Counted from the first letter of the stretch, positions 54,019 to 63,101 are shown. The stretch: DNA of 64,000 nucleotides from JAEELC01 sp963605425 (GCA_963605425.1 CAVCUQ010000005.1:1-64000); one strand, 5' to 3'. Program-made: numbers and translations. The notes: generated from the letters alone by a model not told the origin.

Positions 54019-56661
54019 ATGAGAATTATACCAAAAACTGCCAAAGTTAAAATTCAATTCTTTAGAAATATCTCTATAGTAGATGTTTTAATCGGCATAT
54101 TTGCCTTACTTCTAATGGTTTTATTATTCCTTACAAATATAGGAATTGCTAAATATTTCATAATGGTCGGAATCTTTGCAATAGCTGTATGCTTATTCTT
54201 ACCATTTGATGGACAAAGATTCTACATGGTATTTGCAAACTATGCTAAATATCTATTCACTATTAAGAAATATAATCTGCAAATTAAAGACGCATCTAGT
54301 AATGTCTTAAATATCTTACCTTATCGTGATATTAAAGATGGTTATATTGTTTATGAATCATATTTTGCAGGAGTAATTGAAATTGACCCACGTGAATTTA
54401 GATTACTTTCCGGTTATAAACAAGATGAAATTATTGAACAATATTTTGGTAAGATTATTAGATCTGTATCAGGTAAGAGTAAAGCATCCCTTGTTAAGAT
54501 TGATAGACAATTACGTCTTAATAAATATATTAAGCAAGAAGAAGATAAAATTGATAAACTAAAAATTTTATTTGACGCTGGCGAAATGAATGAAAAAGAA
54601 TTATTTGAAAGAACTAGAATCATTCAAGATAGAATTGAAATTTATAAGAATCTAGATGAAAATCAAGTAATTAAAAAACCTTACTATTATTTTGTAATAT
54701 ATGATAGTGAAAAGAATGTTATTGATGAAGTCTTAAATGAAGCTGTTTCAACATTTTTAGATGCTGGAATGACTTCTCATAGATTATCAAATAAAGAACT
54801 TGCAGTATTCTTAAAGCATAACTATCAAGAAGACTTCAATGAAGATGATGTAGACTTACTTTCAGAAGATGAACTATTAAATTGGGTTATTCCTCATGAT
54901 GTAAGTTTTACAACTAATAATACTTATGTAGATGGAGTTAAAACTTATAACTTTACAGTAAAAGGTTATCCTCTATATGTATTAAATGCTTGGGGATATA
55001 AAATGTTCAACTTAGATCATACTAAGGTTGTAATGAACATTGAACCATATGAGAAGAATAAAGCGGTTAAGATGATAGATAGATCTATTCAAGAACTTGT
55101 ATCTCAAAGTGAACAATCATATCGTGCTTCATCTTTAATTAGTAAACAAACTCACATTGATACACTTGTAGATTTAATGCGTAGACTTCAAAATGATAAT
55201 GAAACTTTATTTAAGGTAACTATTCATATTTGTTTATATGAACAACCTAATACTAATGGTAAAGCCTTAAAGAAGAATTTAAAGAGTAGCCTTTCAGAAG
55301 ATGGATTTGAACTTGTTGAAAATTATGCTAGACAAAATAAAGCATTCGTTTCATCTAATCTATCCAAATATGATGCATTTGAAGAGTATTCAAGATCTAT
55401 TCATTCAACAAGTGTAGCAGCTGTATTCCCATTCGTCTTATCAACTGTAATGGATGATAAGGGAGATATAATCGGTGTAAATAAGGGTTACCCTGTAATT
55501 ATTGATTTCTTTGCTAGAAATAGTGAACGTGTTAACTCAAATATGGTTATTATTGGTAAATCAGGTTCAGGTAAATCTTATGCAACAAAGACTATTTTGT
55601 CACAACTTGCTAGTGAGAACTCTAAAATATTTATTCTAGACCCTGAAGATGAATACAAATATTTATCTGATTCACTAGGTGGTAAAACAATTGATGTTGG
55701 TACAGCTACAAGTGGTAGATTAAATCCATTCCATATCATTACAACTCTAGAAGCTGATGAAGGAAATGGAGCTGTAAACAACTTTGGTATTCACCTTCAA
55801 TTCCTAGAAGAATTCTTTAAGGTAATCCTTGAAGGAATCTCTAGTGAACCTCTTGAATATTTAAATAATTTAATTATTGAATTATATCATTCTAAAAATA
55901 TTGATTCACACACAGACCTTTCAACTTTAAATGCCGAAGATTATCCTATCTTTGATGATTTATATGATTTAGTAGAAGAAAGACTTGAAGAAGCTGATAG
56001 TGAATATGATATTAAGAATTTAAGAATCATCTTAAATTATGTTGCAAAATTCTCAAAAGAAGGAAGAAATGCACTTCTTTGGAATGGTCCATCTAGTCTT
56101 TCTGTAGATGAAAACTTTGCGGTATTCAACTTTAGAAGTTTACTTGCAAATAAGAATGGTACTATTGCAAATGCGCAAATGTTACTTATCTTAAAGTGGC
56201 TTGATAATGAAATTATTAAGAATAGAGACTTTAATTTAAAATATAAGACCGATAGAAAAATTATTGTTGTAATTGATGAGGCCCATGTCTTCATTGATGA
56301 AAAATATCCTATTGCCTTAGACTTTATGTATAATCTTGCAAAACGTATCAGAAAATATAATGGTATGCAAATTGTTATCACTCAAAATATTAAAGATTTC
56401 GTTGGTAGCCAAGAACTTGCAAGAAAATCTACAGCCATTATTAATGCTTGTCAATATTCATTTATTTTCTCACTAGCTCCAAATGATATGGATGACTTAT
56501 GTACTCTATATGATAAAGCTGGTAAGATTAATGAAATTGAACAAGATCAAATTATTAATAACCCTCGTGGTCACGCCTTTATTATTACGGGACCTAGTTC
56601 AAGAAATAATATTGAGATAGTAGCTAGCGAGCGTGTTAGAAAATTATTCGAAGAAAAATAA
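54019..56661 (+). CDS. VirB4/TraE-type ATPase with N-terminal VirB3/PrgI-like segment
   Basis: An 880-residue motor ATPase. The N-terminus has two membrane helices (VDVLIGIFALLLMVLLFLTNIG and YFIMVGIFAIAVCLFLPF, residues about 14-60) followed by a short basic stretch. This looks like a fused VirB3/PrgI-type protein. The ATPase has Walker A GKSGSGKSYATKT near residue 512, Walker B IVVIDEAHVFID near 748 and the ITQNIKDF motif near 788. VirB4 energises assembly of the type IV channel. It is the last core gene of the operon. A small membrane-protein gene follows after a gap with TATAAT-like boxes. Confidence 0.92.
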   Translation: MRIIPKTAKVKIQFFRNISIVDVLIGIFALLLMVLLFLTNIGIAKYFIMVGIFAIAVCLFLPFDGQRFYMVFANYAKYLFTIKKYNLQIKDASSNVLNILPYRDIKDGYIVYESYFAGVIEIDPREFRLLSGYKQDEIIEQYFGKIIRSVSGKSKASLVKIDRQLRLNKYIKQEEDKIDKLKILFDAGEMNEKELFERTRIIQDRIEIYKNLDENQVIKKPYYYFVIYDSEKNVIDEVLNEAVSTFLDAGMTSHRLSNKELAVFLKHNYQEDFNEDDVDLLSEDELLNWVIPHDVSFTTNNTYVDGVKTYNFTVKGYPLYVLNAWGYKMFNLDHTKVVMNIEPYEKNKAVKMIDRSIQELVSQSEQSYRASSLISKQTHIDTLVDLMRRLQNDNETLFKVTIHICLYEQPNTNGKALKKNLKSSLSEDGFELVENYARQNKAFVSSNLSKYDAFEEYSRSIHSTSVAAVFPFVLSTVMDDKGDIIGVNKGYPVIIDFFARNSERVNSNMVIIGKSGSGKSYATKTILSQLASENSKIFILDPEDEYKYLSDSLGGKTIDVGTATSGRLNPFHIITTLEADEGNGAVNNFGIHLQFLEEFFKVILEGISSEPLEYLNNLIIELYHSKNIDSHTDLSTLNAEDYPIFDDLYDLVEERLEEADSEYDIKNLRIILNYVAKFSKEGRNALLWNGPSSLSVDENFAVFNFRSLLANKNGTIANAQMLLILKWLDNEIIKNRDFNLKYKTDRKIIVVIDEAHVFIDEKYPIALDFMYNLAKRIRKYNGMQIVITQNIKDFVGSQELARKSTAIINACQYSFIFSLAPNDMDDLCTLYDKAGKINEIEQDQIINNPRGHAFIITGPSSRNNIEIVASERVRKLFEEK

Positions 56662-56737
56662 TATTATTTGCTATACTAATCCCATAATTCTCACATTATT
56701 TAGTTCTATAATGTAGGCATAAATGAAGGTGAAAGTC

Positions 56738-56959
56738 ATGAATAAAAGATTAGTATTAATTCCAGTAAGTTTGCTTGGCATTATGCTTACCTATAAAATG
56801 CCACATATAGATCAGATAGAATATAAGAGTGAAAACAACCTTGAAGAGGTAAGTGCTTCTTGGGATAACAGTATTCAACTTAATTATTTAGAGAATTATA
56901 ATAAAGCAAGCCAAATTGAAAGCACAAATTTATTAATTGAAAATAAGGAGAACGACTAA
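56738..56959 (+). CDS. Small exported/membrane protein
   Basis: A 73-residue protein with an N-terminal hydrophobic segment (RLVLIPVSLLGIMLTY) and an acidic, Asn/Glu-rich remainder. The ATG at 56738 follows GAAGGTGA. An ATG at 56723 overlaps that site and is rejected. It ends within the stem of its terminator. It follows virB4 by 76 nt and may be an accessory of the secretion region or independent. No family is recognised. Confidence 0.6.
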   Translation: MNKRLVLIPVSLLGIMLTYKMPHIDQIEYKSENNLEEVSASWDNSIQLNYLENYNKASQIESTNLLIENKEND

Positions 56960-56976
56960 ACGTTCTCTTTGTTTTT
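56948..56976 (+). terminator. Terminator at the end of the secretion region
   Basis: GAGAACG / CGTTCTC (7 bp), a 6-nt loop and a T-rich tail. The stop codon of the small protein lies in the loop. Confidence 0.85.
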
Positions 56977-57029
56977 AATTTGTGATTATTTTTTATTATA
57001 GTTATAAAGATTTATTTAAATTTAAAAAA

Positions 57030-57057
57030 GAGGTTTAGCCATTTAGGGCTAGACCTC
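57030..57057 (-). terminator. clpB terminator
   Basis: On the minus strand the stem GAGGTCTAGCC / GGCTAAACCTC (11 bp, one G-U) is followed by T6. It lies 9 nt beyond the clpB stop. Confidence 0.85.
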
Positions 57058-57065
57058 AGTTATTA

Positions 57066-59183
57066 TTATTTTTCGAATATCTTAAATTCATCTCTTTGAA
57101 CATCAAGAGCATATTCTACATTTGGCTTGATATTACCAGCTACAATCTCACGGGCAATATAAGTTTCAATATTCTTTTGAATATATCTTCTAATAGGTCT
57201 TGCACCATAAGTTATATCAAAGGCTTGAGATAATATATATTCCTTTACTTGATCAGTGAAGAAGATATGTACATTCTCGGCTACAAGTCTTGCATTTAAT
57301 TCTTGTAACATCTTAGATACAATCTTGTATTGAACATCTTTACCTAATGTATTGAACACAATGATTTCATCGATTCTGTTTAAGAATTCAGGTTTGAAGT
57401 AACCACTAGATTTAACCATATTAATTACATCATCTTTAGATTTACCTTCAAGAAGAAGTTCTGAACCTAAGTTAGATGTCATAATAATGATTGTATTCTT
57501 AAAGTCTACAACTTTACCTTGACCATCAGTTAAACGACCATCATCAAGTAATTGAAGAAGAACATTGAATACATCTCTATGTGCTTTTTCGATTTCATCA
57601 AATAGAATGATACAATAAGGATTACGTCTTACAGCTTCAGTTAATTGACCACCTTCATCGTATCCTACATATCCAGGAGGAGCTCCAATTAATTTAGCGA
57701 CTGAATGTGGCTCCATATATTCACTCATATCTATACGCACAATATGCTTTTCTGAGTCAAATAATTGTTCAGCTAAAGCTTTTGCAAGTTCTGTTTTACC
57801 TACACCAGTAGGTCCTAAGAACATGAATGAACCAATAGGTCTATTTGCATCATTAATACCAGCTCTTTGTCTGATAATTGCATCACTAACTTCTTTAATA
57901 GCCTCATCTTGACCGATTACTCTGTAAGATAAGTTTTCTGCTAGGTTAAGAACTTTCTCTCTTTCACCTTGAACTAGTTTAGCTACAGGAATGTTAGTCC
58001 ACTTAGATACGATTTGAGCTACATCGTTTTCGGTTACAGTTTCAGTTAACATATTTCCTTCTTTAGAAGAATTCTCAAAGTCTGTGATTTCTTTTTCAAG
58101 AGCAGGAATAGTTTGATATTGTAATTCACTAGCTTTCTTATAGTTTCCTTCAGAATAAGCCATTTCAAGTTCATGCTTTAAACTAGTAAGTTTATTTTTC
58201 TTTAATTTAAAGTTTTCAAGATCTGTCTTTTCTTTAGTCCACTCATCTTTTAATTCCTTTTCTTTTGCAAGAAGAGTATTAAGCTCAGTATCTAGGTCCT
58301 CTAAACGTTTCTTAGAAACTGGATCAGTTTCATTCTTTAAAGAGATTTGTTCAATCTTAATTTGAGTAATACGTCTTTCTGTGTTATCAAGTTCAACTGG
58401 CATTGAATCAAGGTCTAGACGAACAGAAGCACAAGCTTCATCAATTAAGTCTATTGCTTTATCCGGTAAGAATCTATCTGTAATATATCTATTTGAAAGA
58501 AGTGCTGCTTGAACAATTGCATTGTCCTTAATATGAACACCATGATGAATTTCAAATGATTCCTTTATACCACGAAGTATTGAAATTGTATCTTCAACAG
58601 ATGGCTCAGCTACAAGAACCTTTTGGAATCTTCTTTCTAGAGCTGCATCTTTTTCGATATATTTCTTATATTCGTTTAATGTAGTAGCACCAATACAGTG
58701 TAATTCACCACGAGCTAGCATTGGTTTTAAGATGTTTCCAGCATCCATAGCACCATCAGTCTTACCAGCTCCTACAATTAAATGTATTTCATCAATGAAA
58801 AGTATAATCTTTCCATCAGATTCAGTAATCTTCTTAAGTACGGCTTTTAATCTTTGTTCAAATTCACCTCTATACATTGCACCTGCGACAAGGCTAGCCA
58901 TATCAAGTTCAAAGATTTCCTTTCCTTTTAATGAATCAGGTACATCACCTGAAACAATACGACGTGCAAGTCCTTCAACTACGGCTGTTTTACCTACACC
59001 AGGTTCACCAATTAATACTGGATTATTTTTTGTTTTTCTTGTTAATATTTTAACTATACGTCTGATTTCTTCGTCTCTACCAATAACAGGGTCAATTTTA
59101 CCTTGCTTTGCTAGTTCAACTAGATTTCTTCCGTATTTTTCTAAGATGTTTTCATCTTGTTCATAATTTGGTTGTTGCATCAT
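57066..59183 (-). CDS. clpB: ClpB disaggregase lacking the N-domain
   Basis: A 705-residue AAA+ chaperone that pulls proteins out of aggregates with DnaK. AAA1 starts immediately (LEKYGRNLVELAKQGKIDPVIGRDEEIRR) with Walker A GEPGVGKTA. The coiled-coil middle domain spans about 270-395, and AAA2 has Walker A GPTGVGKTE near 457. The usual roughly 150-residue N-terminal substrate domain is absent from the gene, as in the short ClpB isoform. The middle domain identifies it as ClpB rather than ClpC or ClpE. The ATG at 59183 is chosen. A GTG at 59192 overlaps the ribosome binding site. A CIRCE element overlaps the promoter. Confidence 0.93.
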   Translation of the reverse strand: MMQQPNYEQDENILEKYGRNLVELAKQGKIDPVIGRDEEIRRIVKILTRKTKNNPVLIGEPGVGKTAVVEGLARRIVSGDVPDSLKGKEIFELDMASLVAGAMYRGEFEQRLKAVLKKITESDGKIILFIDEIHLIVGAGKTDGAMDAGNILKPMLARGELHCIGATTLNEYKKYIEKDAALERRFQKVLVAEPSVEDTISILRGIKESFEIHHGVHIKDNAIVQAALLSNRYITDRFLPDKAIDLIDEACASVRLDLDSMPVELDNTERRITQIKIEQISLKNETDPVSKKRLEDLDTELNTLLAKEKELKDEWTKEKTDLENFKLKKNKLTSLKHELEMAYSEGNYKKASELQYQTIPALEKEITDFENSSKEGNMLTETVTENDVAQIVSKWTNIPVAKLVQGEREKVLNLAENLSYRVIGQDEAIKEVSDAIIRQRAGINDANRPIGSFMFLGPTGVGKTELAKALAEQLFDSEKHIVRIDMSEYMEPHSVAKLIGAPPGYVGYDEGGQLTEAVRRNPYCIILFDEIEKAHRDVFNVLLQLLDDGRLTDGQGKVVDFKNTIIIMTSNLGSELLLEGKSKDDVINMVKSSGYFKPEFLNRIDEIIVFNTLGKDVQYKIVSKMLQELNARLVAENVHIFFTDQVKEYILSQAFDITYGARPIRRYIQKNIETYIAREIVAGNIKPNVEYALDVQRDEFKIFEK

Positions 59184-59208
59184 ATAGATCACCCACTTTC
59201 CAATTAAT

Positions 59209-59236
59209 ATTATAGTCTTATTTTTGGCACTGTCAA
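59209..59236 (-). promoter_or_regulatory. clpB promoter
   Basis: On the minus strand, TTGACA (59236-59231), a 16-bp spacer and TATAAT (59214-59209) match the sigma-A consensus exactly. Confidence 0.85.
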
Positions 59237-59250
59237 GTATTGAGTGCCAA
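59224..59250. promoter_or_regulatory. CIRCE element (HrcA operator)
   Basis: TTGGCACTG-N9-GAGTGCCAA matches the CIRCE consensus TTAGCACTC-N9-GAGTGCTAA with compensated changes that keep the inverted repeat. It covers the whole -35 box of the clpB promoter, so HrcA binding would block polymerase. This predicts heat-shock control of clpB. Confidence 0.85.
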
Positions 59251-59273
59251 AAGATTTTAAAATTATTTTTTAA

Positions 59274-59303
59274 TTGACTTTATATGCCCTTATTTGATAT
59301 AAT
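59274..59303 (+). promoter_or_regulatory. Promoter of the metal-binding lipoprotein gene
   Basis: TTGACT (59274-59279), an 18-bp spacer and TATAAT (59298-59303), divergent from the clpB promoter. Confidence 0.78.
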
Positions 59304-59318
59304 TGCAAATGATTTGCA
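59304..59318. promoter_or_regulatory. 7-1-7 palindrome, Fur-family (Zur-type) operator candidate
   Basis: TGCAAAT-G-ATTTGCA is a perfect 7-1-7 inverted repeat, the geometry used by Fur, PerR and Zur repressors. It begins at the base after the -10 box and covers the start site. The gene downstream encodes a zinc/manganese-type binding protein, so metal-dependent repression is likely. Confidence 0.65.
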
Positions 59319-59332
59319 TTTAGAGGTGAATT

Positions 59333-60175
59333 ATGAAGAAATTATTTATTAGCTTATTAAGCATTATATTTATATTATTATCTTGTGCGTCTTGTACTAA
59401 AAGTGAAAGTTCAGATATAGTAGTATCTTTTTATGCCTTAAGGGAACTAACTGAAAATCTTGTTAAGGATACTGATTTAAAAGTTGATACATTAATTAGC
59501 GGCACAAGTGAACCACATGATTTTGAGATTAGTGCTAGAGGAGTTCAAAAACTATATGATAGTAAACTAATTATATTTAATGGTTATAATCTAGAAGAAT
59601 TTGAAAGTTCTTTAGATGGTGAGCTTAAGTCTAAGGTATTACATGCGTCAAAAGATGTTGAAGCTGTTTATGTAAATAAGACAGAAGACCCTCATACTTT
59701 TGCTAGTCCTAAATCTTTAAAGATTATGCTTAATACCATTAAAGAATCTTTAATAGAAACTTTTAGTGATAAGAAAGATACAATCATCCTAAATTATAAT
59801 ACTTATTATAATCTTTTAGATGAAGTAGATACTCTTTATACCAATTTCTTTGAAACAACAAATAAAAAGATAATTACAGGTCATGAAGCATTTAATTATG
59901 TTTCAAGAGACTATAATTATGAATTTAAAGCAGTAAATGGTATTAATGAAGAAGAACCTACAGCTAAAAAGATTGAAGAAATACAAAATTATATTAAAGA
60001 TAATAATATAAACACTATATATGGTGAAGAATTTGAAGAAAATGAAACAATCGAAAATATTGCAAGAGAGTGTAATATAAAGACAGAAAATCTATATACT
60101 CTAGAAATGATGTCTGAAAATGGACTATCTCTAATAGAAGCACTTAAAAATAATATTAATATACTAAAAAAGTAA
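59333..60175 (+). CDS. Zinc/manganese ABC transporter substrate-binding lipoprotein (ZnuA/AdcA-like)
   Basis: A 280-residue cluster A-I binding protein anchored by lipid (signal with LLSC at Cys18 or CASC at Cys21). The metal ligands His62 (SEPHDFE), His121 (DPHTFASP) and His184 (ITGHEAF) are in the expected order. The fourth acidic ligand is probably in YGEEFEENET near residue 240. The His-rich loop of many zinc-specific members is absent. No ATPase or permease gene is adjacent, so it must serve a transporter encoded elsewhere. GAGGTGA precedes the ATG. A Fur-type palindrome overlaps the start site. Confidence 0.88.
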   Translation: MKKLFISLLSIIFILLSCASCTKSESSDIVVSFYALRELTENLVKDTDLKVDTLISGTSEPHDFEISARGVQKLYDSKLIIFNGYNLEEFESSLDGELKSKVLHASKDVEAVYVNKTEDPHTFASPKSLKIMLNTIKESLIETFSDKKDTIILNYNTYYNLLDEVDTLYTNFFETTNKKIITGHEAFNYVSRDYNYEFKAVNGINEEEPTAKKIEEIQNYIKDNNINTIYGEEFEENETIENIARECNIKTENLYTLEMMSENGLSLIEALKNNINILKK

Positions 60176-60229
60176 TTATATGATATTTAAATTTGTGGTA
60201 TACTAATAGAGAATATAGGAGTTATTTAT

Positions 60230-61717
60230 ATGATATATATAGTTGGAGATTCTACTGTTGCACAATTTAATGAAGTTTATTACTATCATCGCTACGGTTG
60301 GGGTACAATGCTTTATAATTATTTTAAAGATGGTACTGAGTTTTTAAATTTAGCTCTTTCTGGTCGTAGTTCTTTAAGTTTTACTAGAGAAAATAATTAT
60401 AATAAGTTTAAAGATGGTATTAAAGAAGGAGACTTTGTATTTATAGGATTTGGTCATAACGATGAAAAAGACGATGACCCAAAAAGATATACAAATCCTA
60501 CTGGTTCTATTAATGATGAAGGTTCATTTAAATATGTTTTATATAACTATTATATAAAGGTTGCAAAATTAAAAGGTGCTACACCTATTTTATGTACACC
60601 TATTGCACGTTTAGATGATAGAAATATCTATGACGGTAAGTTTGCTCATATAACAGATAATGGTGATTACCGCAAATGTATAATTTCTCTTGCAAAAGAA
60701 GAAAATATTGATTATGTAGACTTAACTAGTTTTAGTGTGGAGCTAAATAAAGAAGAAGGATATTGCCTTTCTTGTTTAAGACATGCAATTACTAAAGGTA
60801 AGATGCAAGACGGCAAACTTGTTCCTGATTTGGGTACAGTTGATTCAACTCACATTAATATATATGGAGCTAAAGTTTATGCTTATTACATAGCTAAAAC
60901 CTTAAAAGAATCTAATTCAAGTATTAAAAATTTAATTAAAGATGATTTAGTAAAACCTACTTTAGAAAAAGATTTAGTTAAAGATAGTGATTATGTATAT
61001 GTACCTTATATATCACCTGACTTTTCAAATTATAAAGCACCAGCTTGGTTTAAAGGTGACAGCGAGTTTGTAGGTACTGCCTTTGGTGACACTGGAAGAG
61101 GAACATTTGATGATTCTAATGGATATTTTGCCTATAAAGAAAATAATAAATTCTATGTAGGACAAATTCTTAAAAATGATGGTAAGTATACACCACTTGG
61201 AAAGATTAGTCTAAATTCTGAAGGATGTGCTCAAATAGCTAAAAAGATAGATATTAACCGTAATTTCTATGCTAAAGTAAAAGCTAAAATTATTGATATG
61301 TCACAAGAATTTGAACAAGGATTTGGTTTAGCCTTAAGAGATGATTATTATTTAGGATTAAAGATTACAGATAAGACAATTAAGTCTAATTATGTAGCTT
61401 CAAGCCTTCTTGTAACTCAATCTCATCTTGTTTCTAATCATTCTCGAGAAAATGGTATTTTAAAGCCATCAGATAATAGTGTAGATGGTTTCTATAATAC
61501 TCTTGATACGGCTGAGTTTTCTATCTATCGTTTAGGACAAGTTGTAGAGGTTAAGACTGTATTTAAAGGCATCGTATACGAAACAACATATACTGATTTT
61601 GATTTCCAAAAGATTGATAAGGATTATTTTTATTTAACAATGTTTTCAGCTAAGTCAATTAAAATTGAATTTAGCGATTTTGAATTTGAAGATCGTGGTT
61701 TAGCCCAAGGAGCTTAA
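60230..61717 (+). CDS. SGNH/GDSL hydrolase, rhamnogalacturonan acetylesterase-like
   Basis: A 495-residue two-domain protein. Residues 1-230 are an SGNH esterase: Ser in GDSTVAQF (residue 7), Gly in the second block, Asn in FGHNDEKDD (near 85) and the DSTHINIYGA Asp/His pair near 205-208. These blocks resemble the CE12/rhamnogalacturonan acetylesterase group. Residues about 260-495 form a beta-rich domain similar in feel to carbohydrate-binding or DUF1349-like sandwiches. No signal peptide is present, so it would act on imported acetylated sugars inside the cell. No glycan operon surrounds it. Confidence 0.85.
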   Translation: MIYIVGDSTVAQFNEVYYYHRYGWGTMLYNYFKDGTEFLNLALSGRSSLSFTRENNYNKFKDGIKEGDFVFIGFGHNDEKDDDPKRYTNPTGSINDEGSFKYVLYNYYIKVAKLKGATPILCTPIARLDDRNIYDGKFAHITDNGDYRKCIISLAKEENIDYVDLTSFSVELNKEEGYCLSCLRHAITKGKMQDGKLVPDLGTVDSTHINIYGAKVYAYYIAKTLKESNSSIKNLIKDDLVKPTLEKDLVKDSDYVYVPYISPDFSNYKAPAWFKGDSEFVGTAFGDTGRGTFDDSNGYFAYKENNKFYVGQILKNDGKYTPLGKISLNSEGCAQIAKKIDINRNFYAKVKAKIIDMSQEFEQGFGLALRDDYYLGLKITDKTIKSNYVASSLLVTQSHLVSNHSRENGILKPSDNSVDGFYNTLDTAEFSIYRLGQVVEVKTVFKGIVYETTYTDFDFQKIDKDYFYLTMFSAKSIKIEFSDFEFEDRGLAQGA

Positions 61718-61718
61718 T

Positions 61719-63098
61719 ATGGAGGAAAGAAAAGTACAATTCCGTGCTATTAAACAAGATTATTCTGGTAAGGGAATTGTAAATTATAAGAATAAGAATT
61801 ATAGATTTCCAAATCTAATTGTAAATGAGGAAGCTATATTTAATGTAGAAAAATTTAATCAAAAAGAACCACTTAAGTTAGATAAAATAGTTAAATTATC
61901 CGATATAAGATGTAAGGCAGAATGTCCTAACTTTGGAAGTTGTCCTTTATGTACATATTCTCACCTCCCTTATTCTAAGGAAATAGAATTAAAAGAAGCA
62001 TATGTAAAGGATTTATTTTCAAAGATTAGAGATTTTAAGTTTGTACCTACTAGAAAAGCAGAACAACTTGAACATTATCAAAACAAAACTAATTTATTTG
62101 CATCCAAATCTAAGGCAGGTAAATTTAGTTTAGGTTTCTTTAATAAAGATACTAATTCTATTTATAATATTACTGAATGTAATTTGGCTCACTCTTCTTT
62201 TAATAAATTAAGCATTTTAATTAATAGAGTCTTTTCATCAGTTGAACCTTATGATTCTAAGACTAGAAAAGGTGTAATTAAATCAGTACTTATTCGTTAC
62301 ACAAGTAAAGAAGTGATGGTTATAATTAATACTAATGGTATTGATTTACCTAAAAAAGAAGTACTTGTAAAAGAATTAATTAATGCTAAATTAAATGTAA
62401 CTAATGTAATTCAAAATTATAGTGAACGTGTCGGATCTAAGTTTGAAGAAAAGACGAGAATTTTATATGGTCAAGGTTATATATTTGAAGATACTCATGG
62501 TATTAAATACAGAATCTCTTCTAAATCATTCTATGATTCGAATACCGAGATGACTTTTGCATTATATAACGATGCGATTAAACTTGCAGGTATCAAGGAA
62601 AATGATAAGGTTTTAACATTATTTAGTCAAATTGGTGTTTTACCAATATTACTTGATAAAGAAAAAGCTATAGTTATAGCTCAGGATTCTAATAAGTTTA
62701 ATATTTCTGATTTAGAAACTAACTTTAAGCTAAATAAAGTAAAAAGAGCTGAAACTATGTCCCTTGAAGCGCCTAAGGCTTTAAGAGAGGTTAGATTAAG
62801 TAAAAGACAAATTGATACTGTTTTTGTTGAACCATCTGATTTAGGTATCTCTAATGAACTAATTTTAGAATTAATTAAATTAAACCCAAAAAGATTGGTT
62901 TATATTTCTCATAATGCAAAAACTAGTGAGAAGGATACTTTTAATTTAGGACAAAGCGGTTATTTCCTTAAAAAGCAAGAAATTGTTGATACAAACCCTC
63001 GTGTTTTTGAAATATCAAGTATTTTATTATTTGAATCTAAGATAAAAAATCAAGTCAAGGAAGAAAAAGATTATTCTAAGAAAAGAATAAAAAGGTAA
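61719..63098 (+). CDS. TrmA/RlmD-family protein with degenerate active site
   Basis: A 459-residue relative of uracil-5-methyltransferases (TrmA/RlmD/RlmCD). The N-terminal TRAM-like domain and the iron-sulfur cysteines Cys69, Cys75 and Cys78 (CPNFGSCPLC), with a further Cys near 155 (TECNLAHSSF), are kept. The catalytic parts are not: the SAM motif DLYCG-G reads LTLFSQIG, the DPPR-G motif reads EPSDLG, and the nucleophilic Cys in YVSCNP is His (YISHNA, near residue 397). It should therefore be unable to form the covalent uridine adduct. It follows the SGNH gene by one base. It may have become an RNA-binding protein. Confidence 0.85.
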   Translation: MEERKVQFRAIKQDYSGKGIVNYKNKNYRFPNLIVNEEAIFNVEKFNQKEPLKLDKIVKLSDIRCKAECPNFGSCPLCTYSHLPYSKEIELKEAYVKDLFSKIRDFKFVPTRKAEQLEHYQNKTNLFASKSKAGKFSLGFFNKDTNSIYNITECNLAHSSFNKLSILINRVFSSVEPYDSKTRKGVIKSVLIRYTSKEVMVIINTNGIDLPKKEVLVKELINAKLNVTNVIQNYSERVGSKFEEKTRILYGQGYIFEDTHGIKYRISSKSFYDSNTEMTFALYNDAIKLAGIKENDKVLTLFSQIGVLPILLDKEKAIVIAQDSNKFNISDLETNFKLNKVKRAETMSLEAPKALREVRLSKRQIDTVFVEPSDLGISNELILELIKLNPKRLVYISHNAKTSEKDTFNLGQSGYFLKKQEIVDTNPRVFEISSILLFESKIKNQVKEEKDYSKKRIKR

Positions 63099-63101
63099 TT
63101 A

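Noticed and set aside
31371..56976. Interpretation of the secretion region as an integrated conjugative element
   Set aside because: No relaxase, integrase, excisionase, replication gene or direct repeats at the tRNA-Glu were seen. Kept only as an alternative if genes outside the window supply them.
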